A stretch of DNA of 64,000 bases from NCBI RefSeq assembly GCF_002775205.1, contig NC_036462.1:31847084-31911083 (forward strand), in the 5' to 3' direction. The stretch comes from Xiphophorus maculatus (Eukaryota; Chordata; Actinopteri; Cyprinodontiformes; Poeciliidae). Numbering within the stretch: the stretch's first letter is position 1; the number at the start of each line of letters is the position of its first letter. The notes beneath the pieces are model-generated. The model saw only the letters and a list, made by a program, of their open reading frames with translations, was not told the origin of the DNA and searched no databases. Positions 20,693 through 32,512 of this stretch are shown piece by piece. A program made the position numbers and the translations under genes.

Positions 20693-22700
20693 GTCCCGCT
20701 ATTGCAAGGACGATTATGAAAATATAAATAGAAACAGTTTTTCTAACGTCAACATCAGACCTACATTTTTATTCACAAACCAGTGTATGAAAAAATATTC
20801 TTGCCCATAATTTGATAGTTAGAGGGCAGATCCTCCCTCCTCCTCCTCACCATGGACCAGGAGTCTGAACAACATGGAGGCTCTGAGAGTCATTATTACA
20901 CTGAGGGCAGCCAGACTAGCTTATTTTGCTAAATTATTATATTTAGCTAAATATTATTGCTGAGGGACACAAACAGGCCTTATGACATACAGATTAAAAA
21001 TAAATAGAAAAACAATTTTTGAAAAATAAAAAGGGCATTATTAGGGCTGTGTTTATTTATTTATTTATTTAGAATTAAGAGAGTCATGTGTCAGTAAATG
21101 CCATTTTAAACATCACTTAGAAATGTTTCTGCCATTTTCAAGGTGATTAATACATTTTTTTCTTCATCAAAAAATTCTGTGGAAATTAGCCTCTTGAAGA
21201 TAGCTGTTATGAAATCAGAGAACAAAGCATAGATCCAGACCTAATAGATACCTAATAGATCAGACCTTATGCATAGGCCACATTGTCACTGATACCAGAT
21301 CTAGAATAGTTTTTAGTATCAGGTCGGTGCATATCTAGTAGGCCCCAGATTATCTCTATGCTTTGCTGAAGCTTTACGTTCAGAAGTCATTCATAAGTGA
21401 GAGCTGCATGCACATGTGGATAAAAATGTCAATACCTTTCTGTTAATGTTTGAAAATCCCACAAAGAGCACTGAAATAACTTAAAAAGCAATAATCGATA
21501 AAAATATTAAATATTAATGATTAAAAATTTGATGTTACTTTTGAATTATTATTCAATCAAATCATTCTAAATAATACACTAATGATGATGATGATGATAC
21601 CTCTAAAAAGACAACATAACTTGAACACAGGGACATGTTAAAGGCGTGTCCTCTAATTAGCATCACAGATGTTTTCAAGCTTGTAATCAGTTAGTTGGCC
21701 TTTTAATAGAATGACAGGTAGTTAATGTTTTACACTTTTTATATTTAGCAATATATATACATATACGTTCTTTGCTTATATGGCAATATATTGGAAAATA
21801 CGAATTTCCCAGATATGAAATCTCATATATGGGAATATATTGCTTGATGTATTGAGTGATATTCTCCAATAAACAGCAACGTAGTTTTGTTTCGGAGCCT
21901 ACGTGACTTTAGGTTGAAACTTATGGATTTCATATGACAGAATTTTAATATATTTGTTCTTCACTTAATTTTTATTCCCCTGAATTTTTATTCAGGGGAA
22001 TAAAAATAATGAAACATTTGATTGAAATGATCTGATCTTACAAAGTGATAAGTGATATGCATAGTCAACATATCACTTATGTTATCAACAGAGAGATTAA
22101 TCATTTACCTTTATTCTCTTACATAAACAGGATACAAGGTATAAAAAATAACAATGACTTTTTACACCCAGCTTAACGGCTTTCGTGTTTCTTGAAATAT
22201 AAAAGATAAAGGCAATATAGATATGGATTCAGATCAAAAACCTCAGCTTACACTAGACTGATGGTTGCTACGTATGTCTGTTAGTGTCTGAGCTCACCTT
22301 GGCAACCAGTCTTACAGCGTCAACACACACTTCATGTGTATGCATGATTTTGGTCAACATGATGTAATAAAAAAGAATCTGGTTCTACAATGTTTTTGAG
22401 TTTTGAATGGCTGACTGAACTGCTGCCTGTACCTATTCATGGACTTTGGTTCTGACTTCAACACAATCACACAAAGAACACAGATGTAAAATTGTAAAAA
22501 TACCAGTAGTTTCATTTATTAATGACTTTATTCAACTGGTGATAAGGAAGAACATGTCACCCAAAGACAAGGAAACAACACTAGACGTGTAAAACGTGTT
22601 AGCTATCACGCTAATAAATATTTATAGCGCAGTTAGATAAACAGGCCACTTTGATGACAACTTACAACATAAATCGCTAGTTCAAAGGAATCGCTGAAAT
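20693..22700. other. downstream block of unit 1, no gene seen
   Basis: AT-rich sequence matched by 34809-36603 and 38284-38498 in unit 2. It contains ATTT repeats (21050-21072), GATGAT repeats (21580-21598), many ATAT tracts and a 40-bp palindrome at 21968-22007. The short frames here have no protein-like features. Confidence 0.6.
21968..22007. repeat. 40-bp perfect hairpin, orientation 1
   Basis: 18-bp arms (ATTTTTATTCCCCTGAAT and its complement) around a TTTT loop. The counterpart at 36085-36124 has an AAAA loop and is otherwise identical. Confidence 0.95.
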
Positions 22701-24367
22701 TTGTTTTTTGCCTTATTTATTTCAATGTGTTGATTTTTATTTATATATTTCTTGTTTTGCCGAGAACTCTATTTTATTTTATATTTGTGCCATTTTTTTT
22801 GGTCAATGTTTGCACCATCTTTTATTTGTTATGCAGGATTTAGTTCAGGGGTGCCCAAAGTGTGGCTGGGGGGCCATTTGTGCCCCCCCTCCCCTCCTTC
22901 ACCCCAAAACATTTAAAATGGTCTGTTCTGCTTAGGTAACAGTCCAAAGTCCTTTTTGTGTTTTAGATCTTCGATTACATTCATATTTCATAAAAGTTTG
23001 TTTATTGTTGAAAAGGTGAAAGAATAGACAAAAAAATCCCAATACATTTTTTTTCTTTCTTTTTTTTTATTTCATGAATCTTGTGACTCATCAGTAGTTT
23101 AAATTGGCCCGTTTGGACCCAGAGCTGCTGTTCTGTAACTTCTGCGCTGACTGGAAAATGGGATTATAGCCTATTTATCAAAACATCAGTGCATAGAGCA
23201 GATTTGAAACGTTCTGGTTTTAATTTAAAGCTGCAATTCTGCTCATAACAATTATGATCCAAGACGTTTGGCTGATTTTATCATTTGAATAAACGGCAGC
23301 TATTACTGATAGTCTTCTGTGACCATTAGCCTCTGATCTGAGTCCATAAACTGGCAGGAAGTTATACAACAGCCTGTTTCTGCATCCTGTTTGTGCCCCT
23401 AAGCTTTCATCTGAAGCGGTCGGCAAAGTTTGGGTCCGCTTTCTCTTCAAGTGAAGACTGAAGCACTTACAAGAAAATGAGCCTGGTGCAAATGTTTCCG
23501 TCAAACTCTAGATGAAGTCCTAGTTAGACTTAAACTATACAGGTGATTTTACGAGTCTGACCTGTTGTCAACCTCTGTTGAAAACGAGATCTAGATCTCA
23601 ACGGGGTTTACCCGATTAAATGAAGGAATATAAATATATAACCTGCAGTCTTTATATAGTGACAGAATTGTGAAGGAAGACTGCAGAGTTAATATTTAAA
23701 TCAAATGCAAAAAAAGGGTAGAAATGTCCCCTTTTTGTCAGTTTTGAAGGCAAACCTTTAGTTTATCGTTGAGTTGTGCCTAAATCCTTGAACGTCTTCG
23801 TATTTAAATGGCTTTGACGGCCAGACTTGTTTACTTTGCTGGTGGTTGGATAATAGACTTCTTGATTGTACACATGCAAATGCTTTATTAGGTCATTTCA
23901 ACATATTTTGTGTTGCTGTTTTATGATTTTGAGTCAGTCAGTTTGTGATGTAACAGGAAACGTTTCCTGTAGTCAGCGATGCGTAGGGGTGGTGGTGGTG
24001 GTGGCAGATGAGTGCAGTGTAATGTTGCTGCTGGTTGTCTCCAGCAGTGGGTGTGAAGTTAAAACCTGGGAAACTTTTTCTATATTAGCTGGGAAAACAA
24101 TGAAAACCAGATTATTTTCTTCTTGACATATGTAATCTATATTCCTCTTAGTGCTTACATTTTCTGAAGACAGTAGGTTGCCATTTTGCCTAATAGTTTT
24201 TAATTTGGGCTCTACTCTGAGGCAACGTGACCCACCATTCAACCCCTCATCCAGAACAGCTTATGAAATACATAACCTGTTTATACACGACTTTTAACGC
24301 CTGCTCTGTCTTCCACTCCCAAATGTAAAGCATCACACAGCAGTTGTCAGAACCACTGAATGTAGTT

Positions 24368-24637
24368 ATGGTGTGTGTCGTTGTGCTTTATACTCTGTAC
24401 AGTGTTGTTTTTTTGTGTTTTTTTTATGCCTTCAGTGTTCAACGCAGAGCCATAAGGATGTGTGACCATATATGGGAGCGCTGGCCAAACAGACCTGGCT
24501 GTATGCTTAGAGTTTACCTGCCTTCAGGTGGTTCCAGTCACGAGCTTGAATCAGTTCTGGCTTATTTTGCCTTTGGGTCTTTATTATTTTATTTTATTGT
24601 AACTGAATGGAAGAGGCAAGAAGGTTGCTACATGTAA
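24368..24637 (+). other. unit-2 copy of the small membrane ORF and UTR fragment
   Basis: Same 89 codons as at 7910-8179, one synonymous change, followed by the same AATAAA context near 24649. Here there is no upstream cntn2 coding sequence, so any transcript would need its own promoter. Confidence 0.3.
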
Positions 24638-25074
24638 AGCTGTTTTTAAATAAACACATTGGAATTATATTTGAGCAAAGTGTTTATTTTCTTTTATGTC
24701 AACTCATAAAAATCACTGCCTGACCCTTGTTGTTTTTTAATTTTATTCAAATAAAATGCAAGTAACCCCCACAAAGTTGGTGAATTCAGTTCAGTTCAAA
24801 AATATGATATTAATTCCAAAAGGAAATCAAATGTTTTTTGCCACTTGATGACTGGACAGGAAGGATTTCTTATACAAACACAATTATGTTCATATAAGAC
24901 CAAAATATCCAACATGAAGAACAGAGAGAATTAAACTAGTGGGGTTTTTCCCCTCTGTTTACCAATAATAACTCATCCATTTCAACAAATGAATGATTCC
25001 TAAATCCATACATAATCCAAGTGGATGATGGGATGTATGAATTCATCACATTAAGTTCTGCTTTGTCTATCCTC

Positions 25075-26245
25075 TGATTCACAACAAATGTGGCCTGAAA
25101 AACATGGAAAAAAACAATTGTATAGAGAAAGATAGTCAGTTCAATCTATTGATATGAACTGAGCATGCATGTGGTGACAGTGGAAAGGAAAACTGCTTTA
25201 ACAGGAAGCTGACCAGCCTTCTGCCATGACACAAAGAGAGAAACACGAGAAAAAGTCATTCAGCTTTTTGATGTAGAAAAATGACAAAAGAATTTGAACT
25301 TTTTTTGTCCATCATATTTGCTGGATGTAGCATCATGAAGCGTTTATCTGCTGATTTAATACCAACAAATAGCATCTGGATCTGAACAGCAGGAAAACCA
25401 CAACATTCAAAACTATTTACTGATTTAGTCATTAACCAAGACTTATTGGAATTGAAAGAACTTTTTTTCCTGATTGTATTAAATTTAAAATGTTATTATA
25501 TTAATCACAAAGCCTCCAATAAATTAAATAGATTTTTTTAATTGTTCCGCCTCAAGATTGAAGTCGTTTTTCAAAGTTTTTAAATCTTTCCTCACTTTTT
25601 AAAAGTAAAATGTAAATAGAAATAGAAAACGATTTGTTTTTATTCCTTTTACCATGTTTTAATTTGTTTTTAAAAATGTCAGAAACTATCATGTTGATTC
25701 AATTAAAAATAATGACATACTGATTCAATCTTAATGACATGATCTAACTGTACATGATATGGTTTTCTGCCCTTCCTCTGACTCTAACCCCTGATTTAAC
25801 ACAAGAAATGAATTAACTTTCAGGGTAAATATGAGTGACAGGAAGTTTGACATAACGTCTGAATCCTGAAAGGTTATTCCAGTTTCTCTTTAAGGGTGTG
25901 GACACTTTTGCAACCATCACAAAGGCAATAAAGCTTTATTGTCTTTGTTCATAACACCATCTCAGTTATTACAAAAAAAAAAAACTCAGGTAAGTTTGTA
26001 ATTGTCATTTTGTGAAACTCTACATGTAAAACTTCTTAGTCGGCTGTAATATAGTTTTAAAGTTGAGTAAGCCAGCAACGTACAAATGTAGTGTTTGTGT
26101 GGAATTGCCCCTTTAATAGTAGCTCCCTTTTGGCTCATTAAATGCGCCTGGCCCCAGGGTCAAAGTTCATCGGGACGCAAATCAACATTCCAAGCAGGAA
26201 GTTGCAAGCTTCCTTCTCAGAGATATATCTAACCCTTTACTAGTA
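25075..26245. other. intergenic, unit 2, upstream of chitinase B
   Basis: Counterpart of 9185-10360 with few differences. No gene or regulatory motif recognised beyond what both units share. Confidence 0.6.
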
Positions 26246-26463
26246 ATATTTTATTTTATCACCTTTCTTTGTATCGTTTTCATTTATAGAGATGCTGTAT
26301 AAACTGATTGCACCTCCCAGCCTGATACTGCGGCACATGTTCCCGGACCTCCAGATGTTTGACCGCTCTGCCCTTCAAGTCCTTTTATTAATCAATGTCA
26401 TCAGCTCTCCATCACGCCGAGTTCTTATCAGCTGCACTTTGCCACCTTCTATTAGTCATTAAT
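26246..26463 (+). other. unit-2-specific segment abutting the chitinase B TATA box
   Basis: About 220 bp that unit 1 lacks; homology resumes at the TATA box. It contains an open frame of 56 codons (ATG 26292, stop at 26462) preceded by a 3'-splice-like TTTCATTTATAG. The GC content is higher than in the surroundings, and the translation (SLILRHMFPDLQMFDRSALQ in part) is not one I recognise. It may be a captured exon fragment, or ancestral DNA deleted from unit 1. Confidence 0.5.
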
Positions 26464-26471
26464 AAGAATAA

Positions 26472-26479
26472 TATAAATA
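26472..26479 (+). promoter_or_regulatory. TATA box of chitinase copy B
   Basis: TATAAATA matching 10369-10376, with near-identical downstream leader. The sequence immediately upstream differs completely from copy A. Confidence 0.6.
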
Positions 26480-26559
26480 AGACCCCTCTTTAGTGAAGTC
26501 AGGACTCTGCCTTGTTCCTCGTGAAGAACGGTACCGACTTTTGTCTTATGTACAAACAG

Positions 26560-26692
<133 letters not shown>

Positions 26693-26812
26693 AATTTTAT
26701 TAAATTAATTAAATTTTTTTAAGTTTTCAAAACCTCCACCCTTTCTGTTATTAATTTCCTTGGTGTTGCAGATCTGCAGCAGTGAAGGGACTGGAACTCC
26801 AAACGGGACAAA

Positions 26813-29800
26813 ATGACTAAACTACTCCTAGGTAAACCTTCTTCATTCACTCTTCAAGCCGATGAGCATTCAAAGCAAAGAATGGATTTTATTGTGTGTC
26901 AAATATATACGATTGTCAAGCTGCTGTTGCCGCTCCTCCTTCTACCTGCTCATCATGGTCATAATCATTATGTAAAGTTTGGATTATAGATTTGAACTGT
27001 TTAGATGATCATTTAGTATAGATAATAAGATGATATAGGAGTCGGTACCTCAAACATTAAGAGCTTAGCAGCTGAGAAATAGTCTAACTTTCTTTTCAGT
27101 TATAGGTATGTCCAAATATTGAGATAAAGTAACATGGCAACATGAGAAATGAAAACCTTGTTTGTAATTGTGGCTGAACAAAAATGTAAGAAACTGAATT
27201 TCCTGTCAACAGTCCAGTGAAACAAAGAAAATGCAGCTTTGAAGTTTGTTTTTTTCGACTTGCTTCAAAACGCAGGGAGGACACTGAAGGCCAAAACACA
27301 AAAACAGCAATATATTTTTTATTTAGACCGAAACGTGTTAGTTATTATTATTATTATCATAGGCCAATGAGCCGATGCAAGAAAACTTTTTAAACTATTT
27401 GAATATTAAACTGAGTTTTATGCACTGTTTGATAACTACGTAAGATTAATTGGAATGTATGTGTGATTGAATTGAAATTAAATTTTTTGCAGTTTTTTGT
27501 GACAAGGTTTGTTGTGCGACAGAGCTGCAGAAATAAACTGAATTGAATTGAATTATTTGTACAGCTGTTGAAATATTTAAATTATATATATATATATAAA
27601 TATATATATATACAAAAAGATACATACCGGAACAAATATGAACCAGACCATAGAAGCACAACAAATATATTTTATCTGCCAATCATGAATGCCATGGTCT
27701 TGCTGTTTTTTTATTAAGATGTGACATTTTATTTTTGGTCAGTAAAGCATAATCTATAATTACTATATTTATAATCGTCCTTTCTCTCTTTGTCTGTCAG
27801 CCGCCGTGGGCTTTCTGGTCCTCGCCCACATCGGTGAGTTTCAGCTGTAAAATAAATAATAAAGTTGCTTTTTTTTTTGACCGAATGCTGACCATCTTTA
27901 CGGCTTCTCTCCAAATGCCCTCAGCTTCATCCAATAAGCTGGTGTGTCACATGACCAACTGGGCCCAGTACAGACCCATCGGTGGTAAATTCACCCCGGA
28001 CAACATTGACCCGTTCCTCTGCACCCATGTCATCTACGCTCTGGCCACCATCAACAGCTTCAACCAGATCACTACCGTCGAGTGGAATGATCAGGAGATG
28101 TACGCCAGCCTTGACGGCCTCAAGAAATAGTAAGTCTGCATAGCGACGCAATTTCTCATGTCTGTATTTGCCGAGTCCAAGAGCATCTGTCTGCCTTGGC
28201 CACCGATATTATTTCTGGGGCACAAAATTGACTAAAAACATAATGGAACCCTGAAAGCAACGCCAAGAGAGATAAAAACAAAACTGTTGTGGTGATAAAT
28301 CTAATGGAAGTCTGTTACTTACCCTTAAACCTGAATCAAATTTCATTATCCAGAATGCTGGACCGCATACTGAAGAGGCAGTTCAGCGTTTTGATTCCAG
28401 CGTGTTGGAAAAAGACACGTCTAAAAGTCACAGAGCTTGTGTGCTGTGGTGGCGCAGGGGTTTAGCACAACCCATAAATGGAGGCCTTAGTCCTCGACTC
28501 GGCCGTCGCAGGTTCAATTCCTGGCCTGTTGACCTTTGCAGCACATCTTTCCCTTTTTTCAACTTTCCTGTCAGTTAACTATCAATTAAAGGCCTCTAGA
28601 GCCAACAAAACCTTTAAAAAAAAGTTGCAGAGCCATCAAAGACTGGAGTTTGACTCTCCTGATCAAAGAAAACCAAGCACAGTTAGCCAAAGCATTAACT
28701 TGCAGCATGCACTCCTCCTACGATAGTTGCAACTTTTAGGAAAGAGGACTAGAGAGTATGTTCCAACTCTCAAGAGACGGTACCTTCCTTACCAGGTGAT
28801 ATGGAAGAGACTCAGATGAATTGTTGAACCTTGGGCCATGTCCCATGGGGGATTTTGTGGGGGAATACTTCAGGAGTATGATGTATCTAGGATTGGAGAA
28901 ACCTTTTCAACAATCTGTTGTAATGAACAGGATCTCAAGGCCCAGTTGTTCAGGAGTGGTTGGTTATTTGATTAGTTTGCTTTCTGTGCCTCCTTTGGAA
29001 GATTTCCCTGGGGAAGAGCCCAAACTCACATGAGAGATTATGTATCCCAGCTGGCCAAGGAATCCTTGGGATTCCCCAAAATGAGTTGTGGGTGTCACAA
29101 AGAAGAGGGGCATCAGGGATTTCCCCTGGACTTGATCCCAGATAACCACAAAGTAATGAATGGATGGATGGAAATGTTACGTTTTTCTAGCTCACTGCTA
29201 AGCTGTTTAAACTACATTGGCCTGGCATGATTATGATGGCAAATTTCTTCACTTGTTTTAAGGTTTACCCTATTTTCTGCCTGTCTTTGTCACTTAGCAA
29301 CCCCGCACTGAAGACTCTGCTGTCTGTGGGAGGCACTGTAAATGGAGTGAGCCCGTAAGTCCCAATTTATCAAAACTTACTGTTAAATGCAGTGAACGTT
29401 TCTTAAGTACTGAATCCTTATAGCAGATATAAAATGTTTTCCTTTCAGATTCATTGCCATGGTTGGCAAACCAGAGACTCGACAAGCCTTCATTAAGTCA
29501 GCAATCAGCTTCCTGCGCACCCATAACTTTGACGGGCTGAATCTGGCCTGGGAGTATCCTGGACACAACGGCAGCCCACCGGAGGACAAGGACAGCTTCA
29601 CTCTGCTGGTCTCGGTAAGCAGACCGTTCCTCACTACCCCTTACAGCAACTTCTAATGTGCTGTTATCTGTTATTTAACTTCTGCTTTGGAGAAGTTTGT
29701 CCTTAGTCCTTATGTAAGATAGGATCATTCAATTGTAGATGGAACAGTACATTAGATTGTTGCTTATTTTCAGTGTCAAAACAAAGGTTCTCATTTAAAA

Positions 29801-32262
29801 ATTGAAATCTTTGTCTGTCTTTCTGCGTACAGGAGCTGGCCAATGCGTTCCAGGATGACGCCACAGAAAACAAGAAGACAAGGCTGCTGCTTTCAGCCAA
29901 TGTGGCCAGCTTCATTTCGACCATTGACAAGGCGTACGACGTCAGCAAGATCGCACCGTAAGTTTCGCGACCCTGAAGTCATTTATGCTTTTAATGTAAT
30001 GTGCAGTCGTTATCTATTCCAGTCCAGACTGAGAGGAACAGAGACAGACTTAAATACCAGATCAGCAAACTAGTAAAAGCAACTGCTTATATAGAGGCAG
30101 TCACACTTGCTGATTGTTAAGAAAGGGAATTTAATCTGCAGCACCTGCTGCTTATTTTCCTCTTAAGCTTTATACAAGGAGCGAAGATCTTTGATTCTCA
30201 CAAACAGGGTTAATCTTTATTTAACAAGTATTAAAAGTAGCTGCCTGTCGCATGATGTTGTACAGTTGGGGTCAAGTCTAAATGATTTTAAGATCTGGGA
30301 AATATCACATCCTTTTTGTCATACCCCTAAACACATGACCCTAGAAAAGGAGGATGGATTGTTTTATTACCATAATTTAATATTCTCAGCAAACAAAGAT
30401 ATTAAGAACATATTTTGTTTCAGATTAAGTGTTTTTTTTAATAAATTGTTTGCTATCCTATACAGTTTTTTAAAAAAAAATGTGTATATACAATGCTTTT
30501 ACAGATCAATACTTGCATATGTGCACTAATTCACTCTTGCTTTTCCATTTTTGTAAAAAATAACTACATATTAGTAGCAAGAAAGTAGTAAGAAAGAGAA
30601 ATTATATTTTTAAATATTTCTGTTCCAATTTTCTTCATTGAGATAAATCTGATTCTGAAATAGTTTGAAATCGTTCATTGACCAAAGTGAATGGGATCAG
30701 CAGACAGCCACACAGCAGCCGCTCACAGGACCTAATTGTTAAGAACAGCCTCATTTTCCAGGTTTCTATGAATTTTGCCTTCATGTTAATCAAAAATGCT
30801 GTTTCTATCTGTATTCCAACAGCCACATGGACTTCATGAACATCATGACCTACGATTTCCATGGACACTGGGAGGCAGTGACTGGACACAACAGCCCACT
30901 GTACCGCAGCTCTGTTGACATCGGATCACAATTTCACTACAACATTGTAAGGAACTAGAACTAGATCACACTGGACACTGGACCGACTTGTAAATACAAG
31001 TCAATAACTTGTATTCAATCTACATTCACACTGAGTGAATATAGATTGAATAAAAAAGTGTGTCACCAGTACTTTAAAGTGGTATTTATTGTAAATATCG
31101 TATTCTAAAGTGAAGATCCTAGTTTACCGTTGCTTGTCAACCCAACCAGCCTTCTGGACAGACTTCATCAAATTTGAGTGAATGTTTTATATCCACATTG
31201 TAAAACCTTTCACTTTCTAAACTATTTTTCCACAGAACTCCTCAGTGGCTCACTGGAGGTCTCTGGGGGCCCCAGCGGAGAAGCTGCTCCTGGGTTTCCC
31301 AACATACGGCCGGACCTACCGTCTCAGCACATCGGCGAACGGCCTGGGAGCTCCATCCAACGGCCCCGCAGACGCTGGGCCCTACACCCGTACAGCTGGC
31401 TTCTGGGCCTACTACGAGGTACGGCTTCAACATTAACGAACTCGGTTCACTTTTTTGGCACAAGTCAGAAATAATTATGATAATGAGCAATTTTTGTAAA
31501 AAACAGTGGAATAAAATCAACGTGTAATGAGAAAAGACACATTTAGAGCAGAAAGTTGGATCTTTACGTTAGTTGTGCCAAGTTTAATTGCTTTATAACT
31601 CAACGTTCTGTTTGGGTTCTGCTCCCAGACCTGCGACTTCACCAACAATGCTGTAGTTTCCTGGATCTCTGAGCAGCATGTTCCTTATGCCACCTACGGC
31701 AGTGCTTGGTTGGGCTACGATGACAAACGCAGCTTTTCTTCCAAGGTAAGTAAAGCTGTTTTTCATTCATTGGTTCAGTCATAGTTCCTGTTTCTATCAA
31801 CCTGATGGCCTTTTCTATTGCTCTTGTAGGTCCAGTTTATGACTGCAGAGTCTTTGGGCGGCGCTCATGTGTGGACTCTGGACATGGATGACTTTAGCGG
31901 ATCGTTCTGTTCAGAAGGACCGTACCCCCTGATCAACCACCTCAGAATGTCAATGGGTACATTTTCTTCTTCTCTTCTACTATCTCTTAGCATGTTCTTT
32001 TTTAACCACTTAATCTACAGATTGATTTTTTTTTCTGTTGTCCTCATATGAAGGTTTCGCTCCAAAGCCAACCACTACACCACGACCCACAACCACCAGG
32101 GATCCCATTGCCAGTTTTTGCGTTGGCCGTCCTGATGGGCTGTACGAGAATGCAGCTGATAAGACCACCTACTTCCAGTGTTTCCAGGGAAACACTTACC
32201 TCCACCACTGTCAGCCTGGTCTCGTCTACTGGGATTCCTGCAAGTGCTGCGACTGGCCCTAA
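26813..32262 (+). CDS. chitinase-like protein, GH18 (D138A) + CBM14, copy B
   Basis: Duplicate of copy A with identical exon structure: 26813-26831, 27801-27833, 27925-28129, 29298-29354, 29449-29614, 29833-29957, 30823-30946, 31236-31418, 31629-31745, 31830-31956, 32054-32262; 454 aa, no stop or frameshift, splice sites intact. The same signal peptide, Thr/Pro linker and six-Cys CBM14 are present. Relative to A it has I69V, R79S, M121K, D138A, R174K, G186S, N199K, Y217H and four further changes toward the C-terminus (V to L, N to T, P to S, N to D). D138A removes the middle acid that positions the N-acetyl group and E140 during catalysis; E140 and D213 remain. From family knowledge, hydrolysis should be severely reduced while chitin binding could persist. 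Confidence 0.9.
28443..28618 (+). mobile_element. tRNA-derived SINE in intron of chitinase B
   Basis: Orthologous to 12250-12425 with the same A and B boxes; two or three base differences. Confidence 0.8.
28693..29178 (+). mobile_element. decayed LINE 3' fragment in intron of chitinase B
   Basis: Counterpart of 12500-12985, ending in the same GGATGGATGG tail. Confidence 0.6.
30553..30805. other. extra block next to the exon-8 acceptor of chitinase B
   Basis: About 250 bp in intron 7 that copy A lacks. It begins after CTTTTCCATTTTT and ends just before CTATCTGTATTCCAACAG, the acceptor of exon 8, so the branch-point region differs between the genes. No element ends or target duplications were evident. 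Confidence 0.7.
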
Positions 32263-32388
32263 GCCAGACAAGCATCCTCAAGAAATAACATCTCATTGAA
32301 TGTTCACACCCAGAGCTACATGTTAGAGAAATCTGTCCACAGTGTCCATTACTGCTTAACCTCAAGTGTGTTGCTCAAGAGCCCAAAA

Positions 32389-32394
32389 TAAATC
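32389..32394 (+). terminator. polyadenylation signal of chitinase B
   Basis: AATAAA about 127 bp after the stop, in the same context as copy A. Confidence 0.75.
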
Positions 32395-32512
32395 AGTGAT
32401 AAAATCTCATTGTGTCTGACTCAGTTCTGAAGACAAAAGAGGGTTTTTGAACAAATGCAACAAATATGATCCATATCACAATATCATATCGCTTTATAAG
32501 ACAATTTGTGCA

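Larger units (their letters stand above)
6276..22704 (+). repeat. tandem duplication, unit 1 (about 16.4 kb)
   Basis: Collinear with 22705-38498 at roughly 98-99 percent by eye, apart from discrete insertions and deletions. It holds the distal cntn2 3' UTR, an intergenic stretch, chitinase copy A, a Ty3/Gypsy element and a downstream AT-rich block. Its right end is fused directly to a second copy of its own left end. At the join the sequence shared with 38498 (AATCGCTGAAATTTGTTT) runs into the sequence shared with 6276 (TTTTTTGCCTTATTTATTT); only a short T-rich overlap is common to both. Confidence 0.93.

Noticed and set aside
26813-32262. Copy B as a pseudogene
   Set aside because: All 11 exons, splice sites, stop and polyadenylation signal are intact; only the catalytic residue is lost, so altered function is as likely as decay.
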